Source: an uncultured Eubacteriales bacterium (GTDB taxonomy: Bacteria > Bacillota > Clostridia > Oscillospirales > Acutalibacteraceae). From it: a stretch of DNA of 51,276 bases. The notes beneath the pieces are model-generated. The model made no database searches and was not told the origin of the DNA. It saw nothing but the letters and a program-made list of their open reading frames with translations. Numbering within the stretch: position 1 is the first letter of the stretch; each line of letters starts with the position of its first letter. A program made the position numbers and the translations under genes. The stretch lies in NCBI GenBank assembly GCA_900316495.1, contig ONDC01000002.1:1-51276 (forward strand), in the 5' to 3' direction. Positions 7,945 through 17,181 of the stretch are shown one piece after another.

Positions 7945-8634
7945 ATGACAAGCAGTATTTTCAACAGTGTTACGGAAGGAACAGCCACCCTCGGCACGAC
8001 AGCCTTTTTCACCTGCATTATCTCGGCGCTGGTACTCGGCACCGTGATGGCGCTGATCTACCGGATCAGGAACAGCAGTTCACAGAGCTTTTTGGTGACG
8101 CTCTCGGTCATTCCGGCGGCGGTGGCAATGGTCATCATGCTGGTGAACGGGGATTTCGGAACCGGGGTCGCGGTCGCGGGCGCGTTCGGACTGATCCGCT
8201 TCCGCTCGGCGCCCGGCACGGCGAAGGAGATCGCCGCGATCTTCACCGCGATGGGCGTGGGTCTTGCCTGCGGCGTGGGCTATATCGGCTACGCGGCGGC
8301 GTTCGCCGCCATCATGTGCGGCGCGATGCTGCTGTACGGATTTGTCGGTCTCGGCTCCGAAAAAAACGAGGAGCGCCAGAAGAAGCTCACCATTACCATC
8401 CCCGAAAACCTTGATTACAGCCGCGTGTTCGACGATCTCTTTGAGAAATACACCGTCTCTCACAAGCTGGTCAACGTCAAGACCACCAACATGGGCAGTC
8501 TCTTCAAGCTGTCCTACGACGTGGAGCTGCGGGGCGACGCAAGCGAAAAGGGCTTCATCGACGAGCTGCGCTGCCGCAACGCCAACCTTGAGATCAGCCT
8601 TCACCGCCGCGAAAGCTCCATCGGCGAGCTGTGA
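7945..8634 (+). CDS. DUF4956 membrane protein
   Basis: A 229-residue protein with about four hydrophobic segments in residues 1-135 (FFTCIISALVLGTVMALIY onward) and a soluble C-terminal domain of about 90 residues. The conserved core GAFGLIRFRSAPGTAKEIA identifies DUF4956. The start at ATG 7945 is set by AAAGGAG; the earlier in-frame ATG lies at the end of the VTC gene. Its function is unknown, but it is habitually encoded next to VTC proteins, so it is a candidate membrane partner for handling the polymer. Confidence 0.85.
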   Translation: MTSSIFNSVTEGTATLGTTAFFTCIISALVLGTVMALIYRIRNSSSQSFLVTLSVIPAAVAMVIMLVNGDFGTGVAVAGAFGLIRFRSAPGTAKEIAAIFTAMGVGLACGVGYIGYAAAFAAIMCGAMLLYGFVGLGSEKNEERQKKLTITIPENLDYSRVFDDLFEKYTVSHKLVNVKTTNMGSLFKLSYDVELRGDASEKGFIDELRCRNANLEISLHRRESSIGEL

Positions 8635-8671
8635 GCTTCCCATGAAATTGAAGGGCGTATCAGACAGGGGA

Positions 8672-8700
8672 TTGATTTATCAGACGGAAAAGAGTATACT
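8672..8700 (+). promoter_or_regulatory. Sigma-A-like promoter for the beta-helix lipoprotein gene
   Basis: TTGATT (8672-8677), a 17-bp spacer and TATACT (8695-8700) lie just 25 bp before the ATG at 8726. The third gene of the cluster can therefore be transcribed independently of the first two. Confidence 0.65.
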
Positions 8701-8725
8701 ATCTTTGAAAGTGAGTTGAGCGATA

Positions 8726-10525
8726 ATGAATCTCAGAAAAACAACGTCCGTGATACTGACGGCACTGGTGATCGCTTCGTGCTCCGGCTGCGGCTCGGAC
8801 GCGAAGGACGTCTCGTCGGGCGGACAGATCCGGCTGCTTGACGCCTCGGAGATGTTCAGCAGCAGGGATGTTGAATCGGGCTACGACGAATCGGAATGCA
8901 CCGTCATCACGCTGGAAGGAAATTCCGCAAGCGTCAGGGGAAGCGGCGCGTCGGTCAGGGGAAGCACGGTCACGATCAGCGCGGAGGGGGATTACCTCCT
9001 TTCCGGCAGCCTTGACGACGGCGCGGTGATTGTCGACGCGGACAAAAAGGACAAGGTGCGGCTCCTGCTCAAGGGCGTGAGCATCAACAGCGCCTCCTGT
9101 GCCGCGATTGAAGTCCGGCAGGCAGGCAAGGTATTCATCACCCTGGTGAAGAAGAGCGAGAACACCCTCTCCAACGTCTCCTCCGCCACCGTGACGGACG
9201 ACGTTGACGCGGTCATCTTCTCGAAGGACGATCTGACGCTCAACGGCGAGGGCAAGCTCACCATCGCCGCCAATACGGGACACGGCATTGTGTGCAAGGA
9301 CGATCTCGTTATCACCGGCGGCTCGTATGACATTACGTCGGAGAAGAAGGCGCTCGACGCGAACGACAGTATCCGCGTCGCGGATGGCTCCTTCACCATC
9401 GACTCCGGCGCCGACGCGCTCCACTGTGAAAACGACAATGCGTCGAAGGGCTACATCTATATTGCCGACGGGACGTTCAGCATCACCGCCGGTACTGACG
9501 GCTTGGACGCGAGCGGCGTGATTCAGATTGACAACGGCTCCCTCACGCTGAAAACCGGCGGCGGCAGCGCAAACGCCAGCACCAAAAAGGACGGCGGGTT
9601 CAACGGCGGCTGGGGCAGATGGGGCGGCAGAGCGCAAGGCGGCAACGCGCCCTCCGGCGCGTCGGTCGCGTCCGACTCCGTTAGTGCCAAGGGGCTGAAA
9701 TCCGACAGCTCGGTCGCCGTCAACAACGGCGCGATCACCATCGACTCCTCCGACGACGCGATACACTCCGACGGCGCGGTCAGCATTGCGGACGGCTCCC
9801 TCTCCATTCGCTCCGGCGACGACGGCATTCACGCCGGCTCGACCCTTGCGATCAGCGGCGGCAATGTGAGCATTTCTCAGAGCTATGAGGGACTGGAGGG
9901 GATGTCCATCGCCATTTCGGGCGGCAGCGTCTCGGTCGTCGCCGCCGACGACGGTCTGAACGCGGCGGGCGGCAACGATCAGAGCAGCGTCAACGGCCGT
10001 CCCGGTCAGAACAAATTCGCCGCGCAGGAGGGCGTTTCCATCGACATTTCGGGCGGCAGCGTCAGCGTCAATGCCGCGGGCGACGGGATCGATTCCAACG
10101 GCGACGTGACCGTTTCGGGCGGCGAGATCTATGTCTCCGGCTCTGCCAACGGCGGCAACGCCGCGCTCGATTTCAACGGGAATGCCACTGTCACGGGCGG
10201 CGTGTTCATTGCCGCCGGTATGGACGACATGGCGCAGAATTTCGGCAGCGGCTCGACACAGGGTTCCATGCTTGTCACGGTGGACACCATGCTGGCAGGC
10301 AGCGAGATCACCCTGCAAAACGCGGGCGGCAAGACGCTTGTCTCCTACAAGCCGGAAAAGAGCTACAACTGCGTGGTGATCAGTACCCCCGATGTGAAGC
10401 AGGGCGAGACCTATACCCTCACGGCAGGCTCCGCCAGCGTCACCGTGAAGATGGATTCGCTCATTTACGGCTCCGGCGGCATGGGCGGCGGAAGACCCGG
10501 CGGAAGGCGCGGCGGCAGAGGATAA
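8726..10525 (+). CDS. Secreted beta-helix carbohydrate-binding lipoprotein (Cthe_2159/DUF4353 family)
   Basis: A 599-residue surface protein. The signal peptide has lipobox-like IASC (Cys19) and a second SGC just after. The body consists of parallel beta-helix coils with repeated motifs such as GDGIDSNGDV, SDDAIHSDGA and ISGGSVSV. The family prototype Cthe_2159 binds cellulose and polygalacturonate, and calcium-type Asp-rich turns like these recur here. A glycine/tryptophan-rich insert (GGFNGGWGRWGGRAQGG) sits near residue 290 and the protein ends in a basic RGG-like tail. The ribosome site is weak (AAAGTGAG). Binding to pectin or to an anionic polymer such as polyphosphate is inference. Confidence 0.85.
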   Translation: MNLRKTTSVILTALVIASCSGCGSDAKDVSSGGQIRLLDASEMFSSRDVESGYDESECTVITLEGNSASVRGSGASVRGSTVTISAEGDYLLSGSLDDGAVIVDADKKDKVRLLLKGVSINSASCAAIEVRQAGKVFITLVKKSENTLSNVSSATVTDDVDAVIFSKDDLTLNGEGKLTIAANTGHGIVCKDDLVITGGSYDITSEKKALDANDSIRVADGSFTIDSGADALHCENDNASKGYIYIADGTFSITAGTDGLDASGVIQIDNGSLTLKTGGGSANASTKKDGGFNGGWGRWGGRAQGGNAPSGASVASDSVSAKGLKSDSSVAVNNGAITIDSSDDAIHSDGAVSIADGSLSIRSGDDGIHAGSTLAISGGNVSISQSYEGLEGMSIAISGGSVSVVAADDGLNAAGGNDQSSVNGRPGQNKFAAQEGVSIDISGGSVSVNAAGDGIDSNGDVTVSGGEIYVSGSANGGNAALDFNGNATVTGGVFIAAGMDDMAQNFGSGSTQGSMLVTVDTMLAGSEITLQNAGGKTLVSYKPEKSYNCVVISTPDVKQGETYTLTAGSASVTVKMDSLIYGSGGMGGGRPGGRRGGRG

Positions 10526-10544
10526 GCCGCGCACGGCGTTCCGG

Positions 10545-10607
10545 AAAAACAAAAAAACAATGCCCCCGCTGTCATTTCCGGCGCCTTTGCGGAAATGACA
10601 GCGGGGG
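10545..10607 (-). terminator. Rho-independent terminator of the ruv-ecf gene string
   Basis: A perfect 17-bp stem (10563-10579 with 10591-10607) is followed on the minus strand by GCATTG and a T-rich run (10545-10558). It lies downstream of ecfT. It may also slow plus-strand transcription out of the beta-helix gene. Confidence 0.85.
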
Positions 10608-10679
10608 TTAGTGCGCTTACGTTGCTTTGGGAGTGAGAGCCTTGCCTTCTGTGAAGGCGTTTGCCGCGTGAACCAAGCG

Positions 10680-11498
10680 TTACCGCACGAGGGAGGGGGC
10701 GAGGGTGTTGAGATAGAGAATGCCCGCGCAGAGTCCGCCGACAAGAAGGAAGGCGAAAAAGTCGCGGAAGCGGTATTTCAGCACGTTCAGGCGGGTGCGC
10801 CCCTTGCCGCCGGTGTAGCAGCGGCAGTCCATCGCCGTCGCCAGCTCGAACGCCCTGCGGAAGGACGAGATGAAAAGCGGAATCAGAATGGGAATCAGCG
10901 CCTTGGCGCGTTTGATCACGCCGCCGCTCTCCATGTCCGCGCCGCGCGCCTTCTGCGCGTTCATGATTTTCTCGGTTTCCTCTAAGAGGGTGGGGATGAA
11001 GCGCAGCGCGATGGTCATCATCATCGCTAACTCATGCACCGGCAGCCGGAAGAGCTTTAACGGCGCAAGCAGCCGTTCGATGGCGGCGGTGAGGTCGGTG
11101 GGGGAGGTGGTGTAGGTCAGCATGGAGCTGATCAGCACGATCAGCACCAGTCGCACGGCGATAAAGCCGCTCTGCCAGAGGGCTTCCTCGTAGATGGTCA
11201 GCACCTTGTACTGAAAGACGAGATGTTCGCCCTTGATGTAGAGCATATTCAGCGCGGCGGTGAAAAACACCAGAAACCAGATCGCCTTCAATCCCTTGAA
11301 ATACATCCGCAGCGGGATGCGGGAAAAGAGAACCGCGAGCGCCACAAATCCTACCATCGCGCCCATGGAAAAGAGATTCTTTGCAAGGAAGATGAAGACG
11401 ATGATCGCCGTCATGAGAATGATCTTCATGCGGGGGTCGATCTTGTGAACAAAGGATCTGCCCGGCATGAACTGCCCTATGGTAATATCGGAGATCAT
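10680..11498 (-). CDS. ecfT: Energy-coupling factor transporter transmembrane protein EcfT
   Basis: A 272-residue CbiQ-family membrane subunit that couples the two ATPases to interchangeable vitamin-binding S components. The N-terminus reads QFMPGRSFVHKIDPRMKI, typical of EcfT, and the cytoplasmic coupling helices carry the ARGAD motif (about residue 167). There are about five hydrophobic segments. It overlaps the ecfA2 stop by 4 nt (ATGA), with GGAGGGG just upstream. No S component lies in the window, as expected for a group II ECF module shared between several S proteins. Confidence 0.95.
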   Translation of the reverse strand: MISDITIGQFMPGRSFVHKIDPRMKIILMTAIIVFIFLAKNLFSMGAMVGFVALAVLFSRIPLRMYFKGLKAIWFLVFFTAALNMLYIKGEHLVFQYKVLTIYEEALWQSGFIAVRLVLIVLISSMLTYTTSPTDLTAAIERLLAPLKLFRLPVHELAMMMTIALRFIPTLLEETEKIMNAQKARGADMESGGVIKRAKALIPILIPLFISSFRRAFELATAMDCRCYTGGKGRTRLNVLKYRFRDFFAFLLVGGLCAGILYLNTLAPSLVR

Positions 11499-12463
11499 TG
11501 CGCGTCCCCTCCTTCCGTGGCGTCCGTGTCGTCCGGACGGGCTTCCTCGCGGAGCGTTCCGGCGGGGGAGACAGCCGGCTTCTCCGCGGGAATGCCGGGC
11601 GCGGCTTCCGTCCTTTTCAAAAAGTCCATGGCGACGCCCTTGGCAAATTCCATGGTGTAAACGTCGGTGCGGACGTCCGCGCCGAGACGCTTCAGCTCCA
11701 GAAAGACCTGCGTCACCTGCGGCACCCGCAGCCCTATCTCCGCGAGACGTTCGCCGTGCTTGAAGATATTCTTGGTCTGGTCGAACATTTCGACCTTGCC
11801 GTGGTTCATCACCAGCACGCGGTCGGCGACGCGGGCAATGTCCTCCATCGAGTGCGAGACAAGCAGCACCGTGCTGCCCGTCTTTTCGCGGTAGGCGCGG
11901 ATCCTGTCAAGAATGCGATCCCTGCCCTTCGGGTCAAGTCCGGCTGTCGGCTCGTCAAGGATCAGCACCTTCGGCTGCATGGCGATCACGCCGGCAATCG
12001 CCGCGCGGCGCTTCTCTCCGCCCGACAGGTCGAAGGGCGATTTTTCAAGAAGCGATTCCTTGAGGCCGGCGAATTCGGCGGCGGTGCGGATGATTCTGTC
12101 CAGCTCCTCCTTGTCCTTGATGCCCTTGTTGGTGGGGCCGAAGGCGATGTCCTTGTAGACCGTTTCCTCAAAGAGCTGGTATTCCGGGTACTGGAACACC
12201 AGCCCCACTTCAAATCTGACGTTTCTTATTTTCTTAGGCTTTGCCCATATGTCATTGCCGCCTAACAGCACCTCGCCCGACGCCGGACGAAGAAGTCCGT
12301 TCAGCAGCTGTACGAGCGTCGATTTGCCCGAGCCGGTATGTCCGATAACGCCGATGAATTCACCCTGTTCGATCGAGATGCTCACGTCGTCCAGCGCGAC
12401 CTTCTCAAAGGGTGTGCCTTTGCCGTACACAAAGCGCAAATCGTGTGTTTCTATGATCCCCAT
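11495..12463 (-). CDS. ecfA2: Energy-coupling factor ATPase EcfA2
   Basis: A 322-residue ABC ATPase, second nucleotide-binding subunit of the ECF vitamin/metal importer. Walker A is GHTGSGKST, the signature LSGGEKRR (the EcfA2 variant), Walker B VLILDEPTAGLDP and the switch VSHSM. The family-specific C-terminal extension is present and ends in a proline/alanine-rich acidic tail of about 35 residues, longer than usual. AAAGGAGG precedes the ATG. Confidence 0.95.
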   Translation of the reverse strand: MGIIETHDLRFVYGKGTPFEKVALDDVSISIEQGEFIGVIGHTGSGKSTLVQLLNGLLRPASGEVLLGGNDIWAKPKKIRNVRFEVGLVFQYPEYQLFEETVYKDIAFGPTNKGIKDKEELDRIIRTAAEFAGLKESLLEKSPFDLSGGEKRRAAIAGVIAMQPKVLILDEPTAGLDPKGRDRILDRIRAYREKTGSTVLLVSHSMEDIARVADRVLVMNHGKVEMFDQTKNIFKHGERLAEIGLRVPQVTQVFLELKRLGADVRTDVYTMEFAKGVAMDFLKRTEAAPGIPAEKPAVSPAGTLREEARPDDTDATEGGDAQ

Positions 12464-12488
12464 GGCAAAACCTCCTTTTTTTTCTTTT

Positions 12489-13394
12489 TTATTCCTTTTT
12501 CGACCCGGCGCGAGCGCCTAATATCGCCCGGGCGCATTCCTCCGGCGTGAGAACGTCGTCGGGAATGTCGTAGCCCTCGGAGCGGAGATATTGGGCAAGC
12601 TCGGTCGCCTGCGGCACGTCAAGGTGATGCTCGCGCAGCATGTCGATGTGGCTGAACACCTCGTTCGGCTTGCCCTCCATGAGCAGTCTGCCGTCGTTGA
12701 TGATGATGACGCGGTCGGCTTTCGCGGCCTCGTCCATGTAATGCGTGATCAGCACCACGGTGATACCGAGCTTCTTCACCAGATTGTCGATCGCGTCCAT
12801 GACCTCCTGCCGTCCCCTTGGATCGAGCATGGCGGTTGGCTCGTCAAAGACGATGCATTTGGGTCGCATGGCGATAATGCCCGCGATGGCGACGCGTTGC
12901 TTCTGTCCGCCGGAGAGCTTGTGCGGGGCGTGGCGGCGGTATTCGTACATGCCGACCGCCTTCAGCGCGTCGTCTACCAGCTGACGCATCTCGGCGGAGG
13001 GAATGCCCAGATTCTCCGGCCCGAAGGCGACGTCCTCCTCCACGATGGTGGCGACAAGCTGGTTGTCCGGGTTCTGGAACACCATCCCCACGGTGCGCCG
13101 GATGTCGGTCAGAAGGTTTTCGTCCGCGGTGTCCATGCCGGCGACATAGACCTTGCCGCCGCTCGGCAGGAGAATGGCGTTCATGTGCTTGGCTATGGTG
13201 GACTTGCCGGAGCCGTTGTGTCCGAGCAGCGCGACGAATTCCCCCTTCCGGACGCTCAGGGAGACGCCGTGAAGCACCTCCTTCGGCGGGGCTTCGTCGG
13301 TGCTTTCGTATTCAAAATACACGTCCTGCAGCGAAATCTGTTGGATTCCGTCCTCGCCGGACGAAGCTGAAGGGGGAGTGAGCTTTTCTTCCAT
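12489..13394 (-). CDS. ecfA1: Energy-coupling factor ATPase EcfA1
   Basis: A 301-residue ABC ATPase that pairs with EcfA2. Walker A is GHNGSGKST, the signature LSGGQKQR, Walker [14 protein letters not shown] and the switch ITHYM. I start it at ATG 13394, behind GAAGAAGGAAGG; ATG 13412 and TTG 13427 are in frame upstream but lack a ribosome site. About 30 low-complexity residues precede the ATPase fold. It follows the methyltransferase gene by 40 bp and leads into ecfA2. Confidence 0.93.
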   Translation of the reverse strand: MEEKLTPPSASSGEDGIQQISLQDVYFEYESTDEAPPKEVLHGVSLSVRKGEFVALLGHNGSGKSTIAKHMNAILLPSGGKVYVAGMDTADENLLTDIRRTVGMVFQNPDNQLVATIVEEDVAFGPENLGIPSAEMRQLVDDALKAVGMYEYRRHAPHKLSGGQKQRVAIAGIIAMRPKCIVFDEPTAMLDPRGRQEVMDAIDNLVKKLGITVVLITHYMDEAAKADRVIIINDGRLLMEGKPNEVFSHIDMLREHHLDVPQATELAQYLRSEGYDIPDDVLTPEECARAILGARAGSKKE

Positions 13395-13434
13395 AATGCC
13401 TTCCTTCTTCATTCTTTCAGTATTCAATGATCCG

Positions 13435-14316
13435 TCAGCGGTCGGTCGGGGCGCTCTTTCGCCACGACGCCGTCGCGCCGCAGGGGAGAATCAGCCCCGT
13501 TTCGGTGACGGGGAGTCCTATTTCGTCGGCGGTGATCTCGCCGCCGAATTTCGGTCTGAGGATCGCGCCGTTGAGGTAGTTCATCACGGAGGGGCTGAGA
13601 CCGGTGGTGTAGCTGTTAATATTGAAAAAGAGCGGGTCGTCGGTGAGTACCTGCGAACACAGCTCCACAAGGGAATACACCTGTTCCTCTAACTTCCAGA
13701 CCTCGCCGCCGGGACCTCTGCCGTAGCTTGGCGGATCCATGATGACCGCGTCGTAACGGCTGCCCCGCCGGATCTCCCGCTGCACGAATTTGATGCAGTC
13801 GTCCACGATCCAGCGCTGCGGCAGCTTGTCCAGCCCGGAGGACGCGGCGTTCTCCCGCGCCCACTGGGTCATGCCCTTCGACGCGTCCACATGGCAGACG
13901 TTCGCGCCTGCCGAGAGACAGGCGAGCGTCGCGCCGCCCGTGTAGGCAAACAGGTTCAGCACCCTGACCGGACGCTCCGCCGCGCGGATCATGGCTGCCA
14001 TGTCGTCCCAGTTGACCGCCTGCTCCGGGAAAAGTCCCGTGTGCTTGAAGCCCATGGGTTTAATATGGAAGGTGAGCGATTTGTAACGCACCGCCCACAC
14101 GTCGGGAATTTTCTTCATGACCTCCCAACGCCCGCCGCCCGACGACGAACGGTGGTAGCGCGCGTGCGCCTTGCGCCAGAGGGGATTGTTTTTGGGGGTG
14201 TTCCAGATGATCTGCGGGTCGGGGCGGATGAGAATGACGTCGCCCCAACGCTCCAGCCTTTCGCCGGAGGACGCGTCGATCAGCTCGTAATCCTTCCAGT
14301 CAGTCGAATATCTCAT
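13435..14316 (-). CDS. Class I SAM-dependent methyltransferase (RlmI/rRNA cytosine-methyltransferase-like)
   Basis: A 293-residue methyltransferase. The SAM-binding motif I is [19 protein letters not shown], followed by VDASKGM (motif II) and the catalytic-region [10 protein letters not shown], the pattern shared by RlmI/RlmK-type enzymes that methylate 23S rRNA. The N-terminal half lacks a clear PUA domain and instead has a short beta-rich region containing [14 protein letters not shown]. The target is inferred to be rRNA but not proven. It sits between the phosphohexomutase-like gene (42 bp gap) and ecfA1. Confidence 0.8.
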   Translation of the reverse strand: MRYSTDWKDYELIDASSGERLERWGDVILIRPDPQIIWNTPKNNPLWRKAHARYHRSSSGGGRWEVMKKIPDVWAVRYKSLTFHIKPMGFKHTGLFPEQAVNWDDMAAMIRAAERPVRVLNLFAYTGGATLACLSAGANVCHVDASKGMTQWARENAASSGLDKLPQRWIVDDCIKFVQREIRRGSRYDAVIMDPPSYGRGPGGEVWKLEEQVYSLVELCSQVLTDDPLFFNINSYTTGLSPSVMNYLNGAILRPKFGGEITADEIGLPVTETGLILPCGATASWRKSAPTDR

Positions 14317-14358
14317 GTTTCGTTGTTCCGCTTTCTTTGATAGAGTGATGGGACAGCG

Positions 14359-15795
14359 TTATTCTCCCGCCGCGGACTGTTCGGCGGGCTTGGGAGCGCT
14401 GTTTTCGGGAGTGGGACGGCGGTAGACCGGCGTTCCGTCGGGAACGCGGAGGTTATCGCGCACCAGCGTTTCCGCGCGTTCTGTCACGTCCGTGACCTGC
14501 GCCGACTTGATACCCTCGACGATGATCTCCACCCTGTTTGCCTCGGGACGGTACATCAGCACGCGGCCGTCGCCCGAAAGACGCGAACGCAGCACGCGGA
14601 TCTCCTCTTCAAGGTCGGTGGTTCTCAGCACCGGAATGAACGCGCCGGCGGGAATTACGACCGTTGTTGCGCTGCGGATCAGCTTGGGTACCTCGGAGAC
14701 AAGCTCGCCGATCGACATGCCCATGCGGTTCATGCAGTTCAGGAGCATGACGGCGGTCATCAGACCGTCGGGCACGCAGGAACGGCGGGGGAATACAATG
14801 CCGCTCATGCGGTCGACCGCCATGATCACGGAATCATACGCGGCGTATTCCTCGGCTAAGTAGCTGTAATCGCCGGTGACGGTCTTGACCTCGGCGCCCA
14901 TGGATTTGATGTAGGGGGCGAGGGCGATGTGGCAATTGTCGCTGACCATAATGACGGGAGTCATTTCCTCGTTGTTGTACGCCTTGCCGTAGACCCTGCC
15001 GAATACCTCCGCCAGACGCTCCGATTCGAGGAACCTGCCGTCGGGAAGGGTGACGATGCATATCTCGCCGTCCGCGCTGAAGGCGAAGCCGATGTCGCTC
15101 TCGGTGTCGCGGACGAAGTCGATGAGGGCGGAGGGATTCTCAAAGGCGGAAATGCCCGGCTTGTCGCTGTCAATCGCGGTCATGAGCGAGACGTCCGCGC
15201 CAAGCTGTTTCAGAACGTCCTTGACAAACGGCGCGGAGGCGCTGCCGGCGCATTCCACGGCGACCTTCAGGCTCTCGAACATGGTGTAGCCCGACGCGTC
15301 GATGAGGTTGCGGCGGTACATGCCGATGATCGACGCGTCCGCCTGCTGAATTTTTCCGAGCTTATTGTGGCTGACGCAGGTCACGGCGTCGGTCGCGTCG
15401 TGAATGGCCTGCAGCAGCTCGCCGGTGACCTGTCTGCCGTCCTTCCGGTAGAATTTCAGCCCGCTGACATTCCTGTCGAAGCTGCCGCCGGTGATCATCA
15501 CGCCCATGGTCGCTTCACACATGCTGGTAAGGCAGGAGACGGCGCCCGAGGGGACAAGTCCGAGGGTGATCACGTCCGCGCCCGAAGCACACAGGGCGGC
15601 GCAGACTGCCGAGGTCATCATGTCGGCGGCGGGACTGTCGTCGTGTCCCACGACCACCTTGCAGCGGTCGCGGGTGGCGGAGGAATAGCCGCCTAATTTG
15701 GCGAATGCCGCGGCGACCGCGTGCTCCGCCTGATAGATGTCGATGGTCTCGCCGAGTATTCCGTAGAATGCCGATCTGTCTTTTTTGATTTTCAT
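14359..15795 (-). CDS. Phosphohexomutase-like pseudoenzyme
   Basis: A 478-residue protein with the four-domain layout of phosphoglucosamine/phosphomannomutases. All four catalytic loops are altered. The phosphoserine loop (usual TASHNP..NG.K) reads ITGGSFDRNVSGLKF, keeping the serine but losing the following His-Asn-Pro. The metal loop (DGDADR) reads SADGEI. The sugar loop (GGE.SGH) reads VDRMSG. The phosphate loop (RPSGTEP) reads RPEANR. The framework around them is preserved (FAFSADGEICIVTLPDGRFL, DGLMTAVMLL, VEIIVEG). It is therefore probably an inactive paralogue with a binding or regulatory role. It has an intact frame and a GAAGGGA ribosome site, and lies 35 bp after ruvB. Confidence 0.75.
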   Translation of the reverse strand: MKIKKDRSAFYGILGETIDIYQAEHAVAAAFAKLGGYSSATRDRCKVVVGHDDSPAADMMTSAVCAALCASGADVITLGLVPSGAVSCLTSMCEATMGVMITGGSFDRNVSGLKFYRKDGRQVTGELLQAIHDATDAVTCVSHNKLGKIQQADASIIGMYRRNLIDASGYTMFESLKVAVECAGSASAPFVKDVLKQLGADVSLMTAIDSDKPGISAFENPSALIDFVRDTESDIGFAFSADGEICIVTLPDGRFLESERLAEVFGRVYGKAYNNEEMTPVIMVSDNCHIALAPYIKSMGAEVKTVTGDYSYLAEEYAAYDSVIMAVDRMSGIVFPRRSCVPDGLMTAVMLLNCMNRMGMSIGELVSEVPKLIRSATTVVIPAGAFIPVLRTTDLEEEIRVLRSRLSGDGRVLMYRPEANRVEIIVEGIKSAQVTDVTERAETLVRDNLRVPDGTPVYRRPTPENSAPKPAEQSAAGE

Positions 15796-15830
15796 TTTAT
15801 ATACATTCCCTTCAATAGTCGAAAGTGGGT

Positions 15831-16961
15831 TTACTGGTCGAAGAGCGATTGCTGCTCCGGCACGGAGGGCGCCTCGGGCGGCGTCATTCCCAAGTGAAGA
15901 TACGCGGCGCGGGTGACGCAGCGTCCGCGCGGCGTGCGCGCCAGAAAGCCGATCTGCATGAGATACGGCTCGTATACGTCCTCGATGGTGACCGCTTCCT
16001 CGCCGATGGCAGCCGCGATGGTTTCCAGACCCACGGGGCCGCCGCCGTAGAACCGGATGATGCCGGAAAGCAGGAGACGGTCGATCTTGTCCAGCCCCAA
16101 TTCGTCGATCTCCTGACGGTCAAGCGCCATGCGGGCAATGTCGCAGGTGATGACGCCGTTGCCGACGACCTGCGCGAAGTCCCGCACGCGACGAAGCAGG
16201 CGGTTGGCGATACGCGGGGTGCCGCGTGAGCGGGAGGCAAGCTCGAGCGCGCCCTCGCGGTCGATGGAGATGCCCAGAATGCCCGCCGAACGCTCCACGA
16301 TGTCCGCCAACTGTTCGGTGGTGTACAGCTCCAGACGCAGCACCACGCCGAAGCGGTCGCGCAGCGGGGCGGAAAGCTGTCCGGCGCGGGTGGTGGCTCC
16401 CACGAGGGTGAATTTCGGGAGCGGGAGATGATAGCTCATCGCGCCCTGTCCCTTGCCCATCATGATGTCGATGGCAAAGTCCTCCATGGCGGGGTAGAGG
16501 ATTTCCTCCACCGTGCGCGTGAGACGGTGTATTTCGTCGATGAAAAGCACGTCGCCGGGATTGAGCGAGCTGAGAATGGCCGCCAGATCGCTGGGGCGCT
16601 CGATGGCGGGACCGGAGGTGATGCGCAGTCCCACGCCCATTTCGTGCGCGATGATGCCGGCAAGGGTGGTCTTGCCGAGACCGGGCGGGCCGTAGAGCAG
16701 ACAGTGGTCAAGGCTCTCGTGCCGCGCGAGGGCGGCGCTGATGTAGACCGAGAGATTCTGCTTGACCGTGTCCTGTCCGATGTAGGATTCGAGCGTCCGG
16801 GGGCGGAGGGGGTTGTCGGTCTCCGCGTCCTCGGGGTTGTATTCCGGCGCGACGATCCTGTTTTCAAAATCCGTGTCGTCGGAATATTCCTGATTTTCCG
16901 GTTCGTCAAACGATACCGATCTGATTTCGCTGTCGTAATTCTTTTGTTTGTTCTTTTTCAT
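15831..16961 (-). CDS. ruvB: Holliday junction branch migration ATPase RuvB
   Basis: A 376-residue AAA+ motor that drives branch migration with RuvA during recombinational repair. Walker A is [10 protein letters not shown], Walker B FIDEIHRL, sensor 1 GATTRAG, and the winged-helix region [16 protein letters not shown]. An acidic N-terminal extension of about 45 residues precedes the usual start, making it longer than the 330-345 aa norm. GGAAGG precedes the ATG. It is separated from ruvA by 220 bp containing a possible promoter. Confidence 0.97.
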   Translation of the reverse strand: MKKNKQKNYDSEIRSVSFDEPENQEYSDDTDFENRIVAPEYNPEDAETDNPLRPRTLESYIGQDTVKQNLSVYISAALARHESLDHCLLYGPPGLGKTTLAGIIAHEMGVGLRITSGPAIERPSDLAAILSSLNPGDVLFIDEIHRLTRTVEEILYPAMEDFAIDIMMGKGQGAMSYHLPLPKFTLVGATTRAGQLSAPLRDRFGVVLRLELYTTEQLADIVERSAGILGISIDREGALELASRSRGTPRIANRLLRRVRDFAQVVGNGVITCDIARMALDRQEIDELGLDKIDRLLLSGIIRFYGGGPVGLETIAAAIGEEAVTIEDVYEPYLMQIGFLARTPRGRCVTRAAYLHLGMTPPEAPSVPEQQSLFDQ

Positions 16962-17020
16962 TTATTCCTTCCGCGCAAAGCGCTCCTTTTTCTGTTATCT
17001 GTTCAGGGAAAAGGCAGGCT

Positions 17021-17051
17021 CTTATACTACTCCCCGGTTGAAAGAAGACAA
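17021..17051 (-). promoter_or_regulatory. Possible promoter between ruvA and ruvB
   Basis: On the minus strand TTGTCT (17046-17051) is followed after 16 bp by TAGTAT (17024-17029) or after 19 bp by TATAAG (17021-17026). Either could give ruvB and the downstream genes an independent start. Confidence 0.35.
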
Positions 17052-17181
17052 GTTTTTTGCGAGAATCTTTCGTGTCATGCGAGGATGACGACGACGGCGG
17101 GCTGGCGCCCGCTTAGTAGGAAGACGAAGCAGGGTGCGAAATAGACCGCAAAAAATGTCTGATTTTAGCCGGAGAGTAGTA

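Noticed and set aside
8699-10744. 681-codon minus-strand open frame
   Set aside because: Antisense to the beta-helix lipoprotein gene; high G+C third positions create long antisense frames, and the composition is Arg/Ala/Val-rich with no motif.
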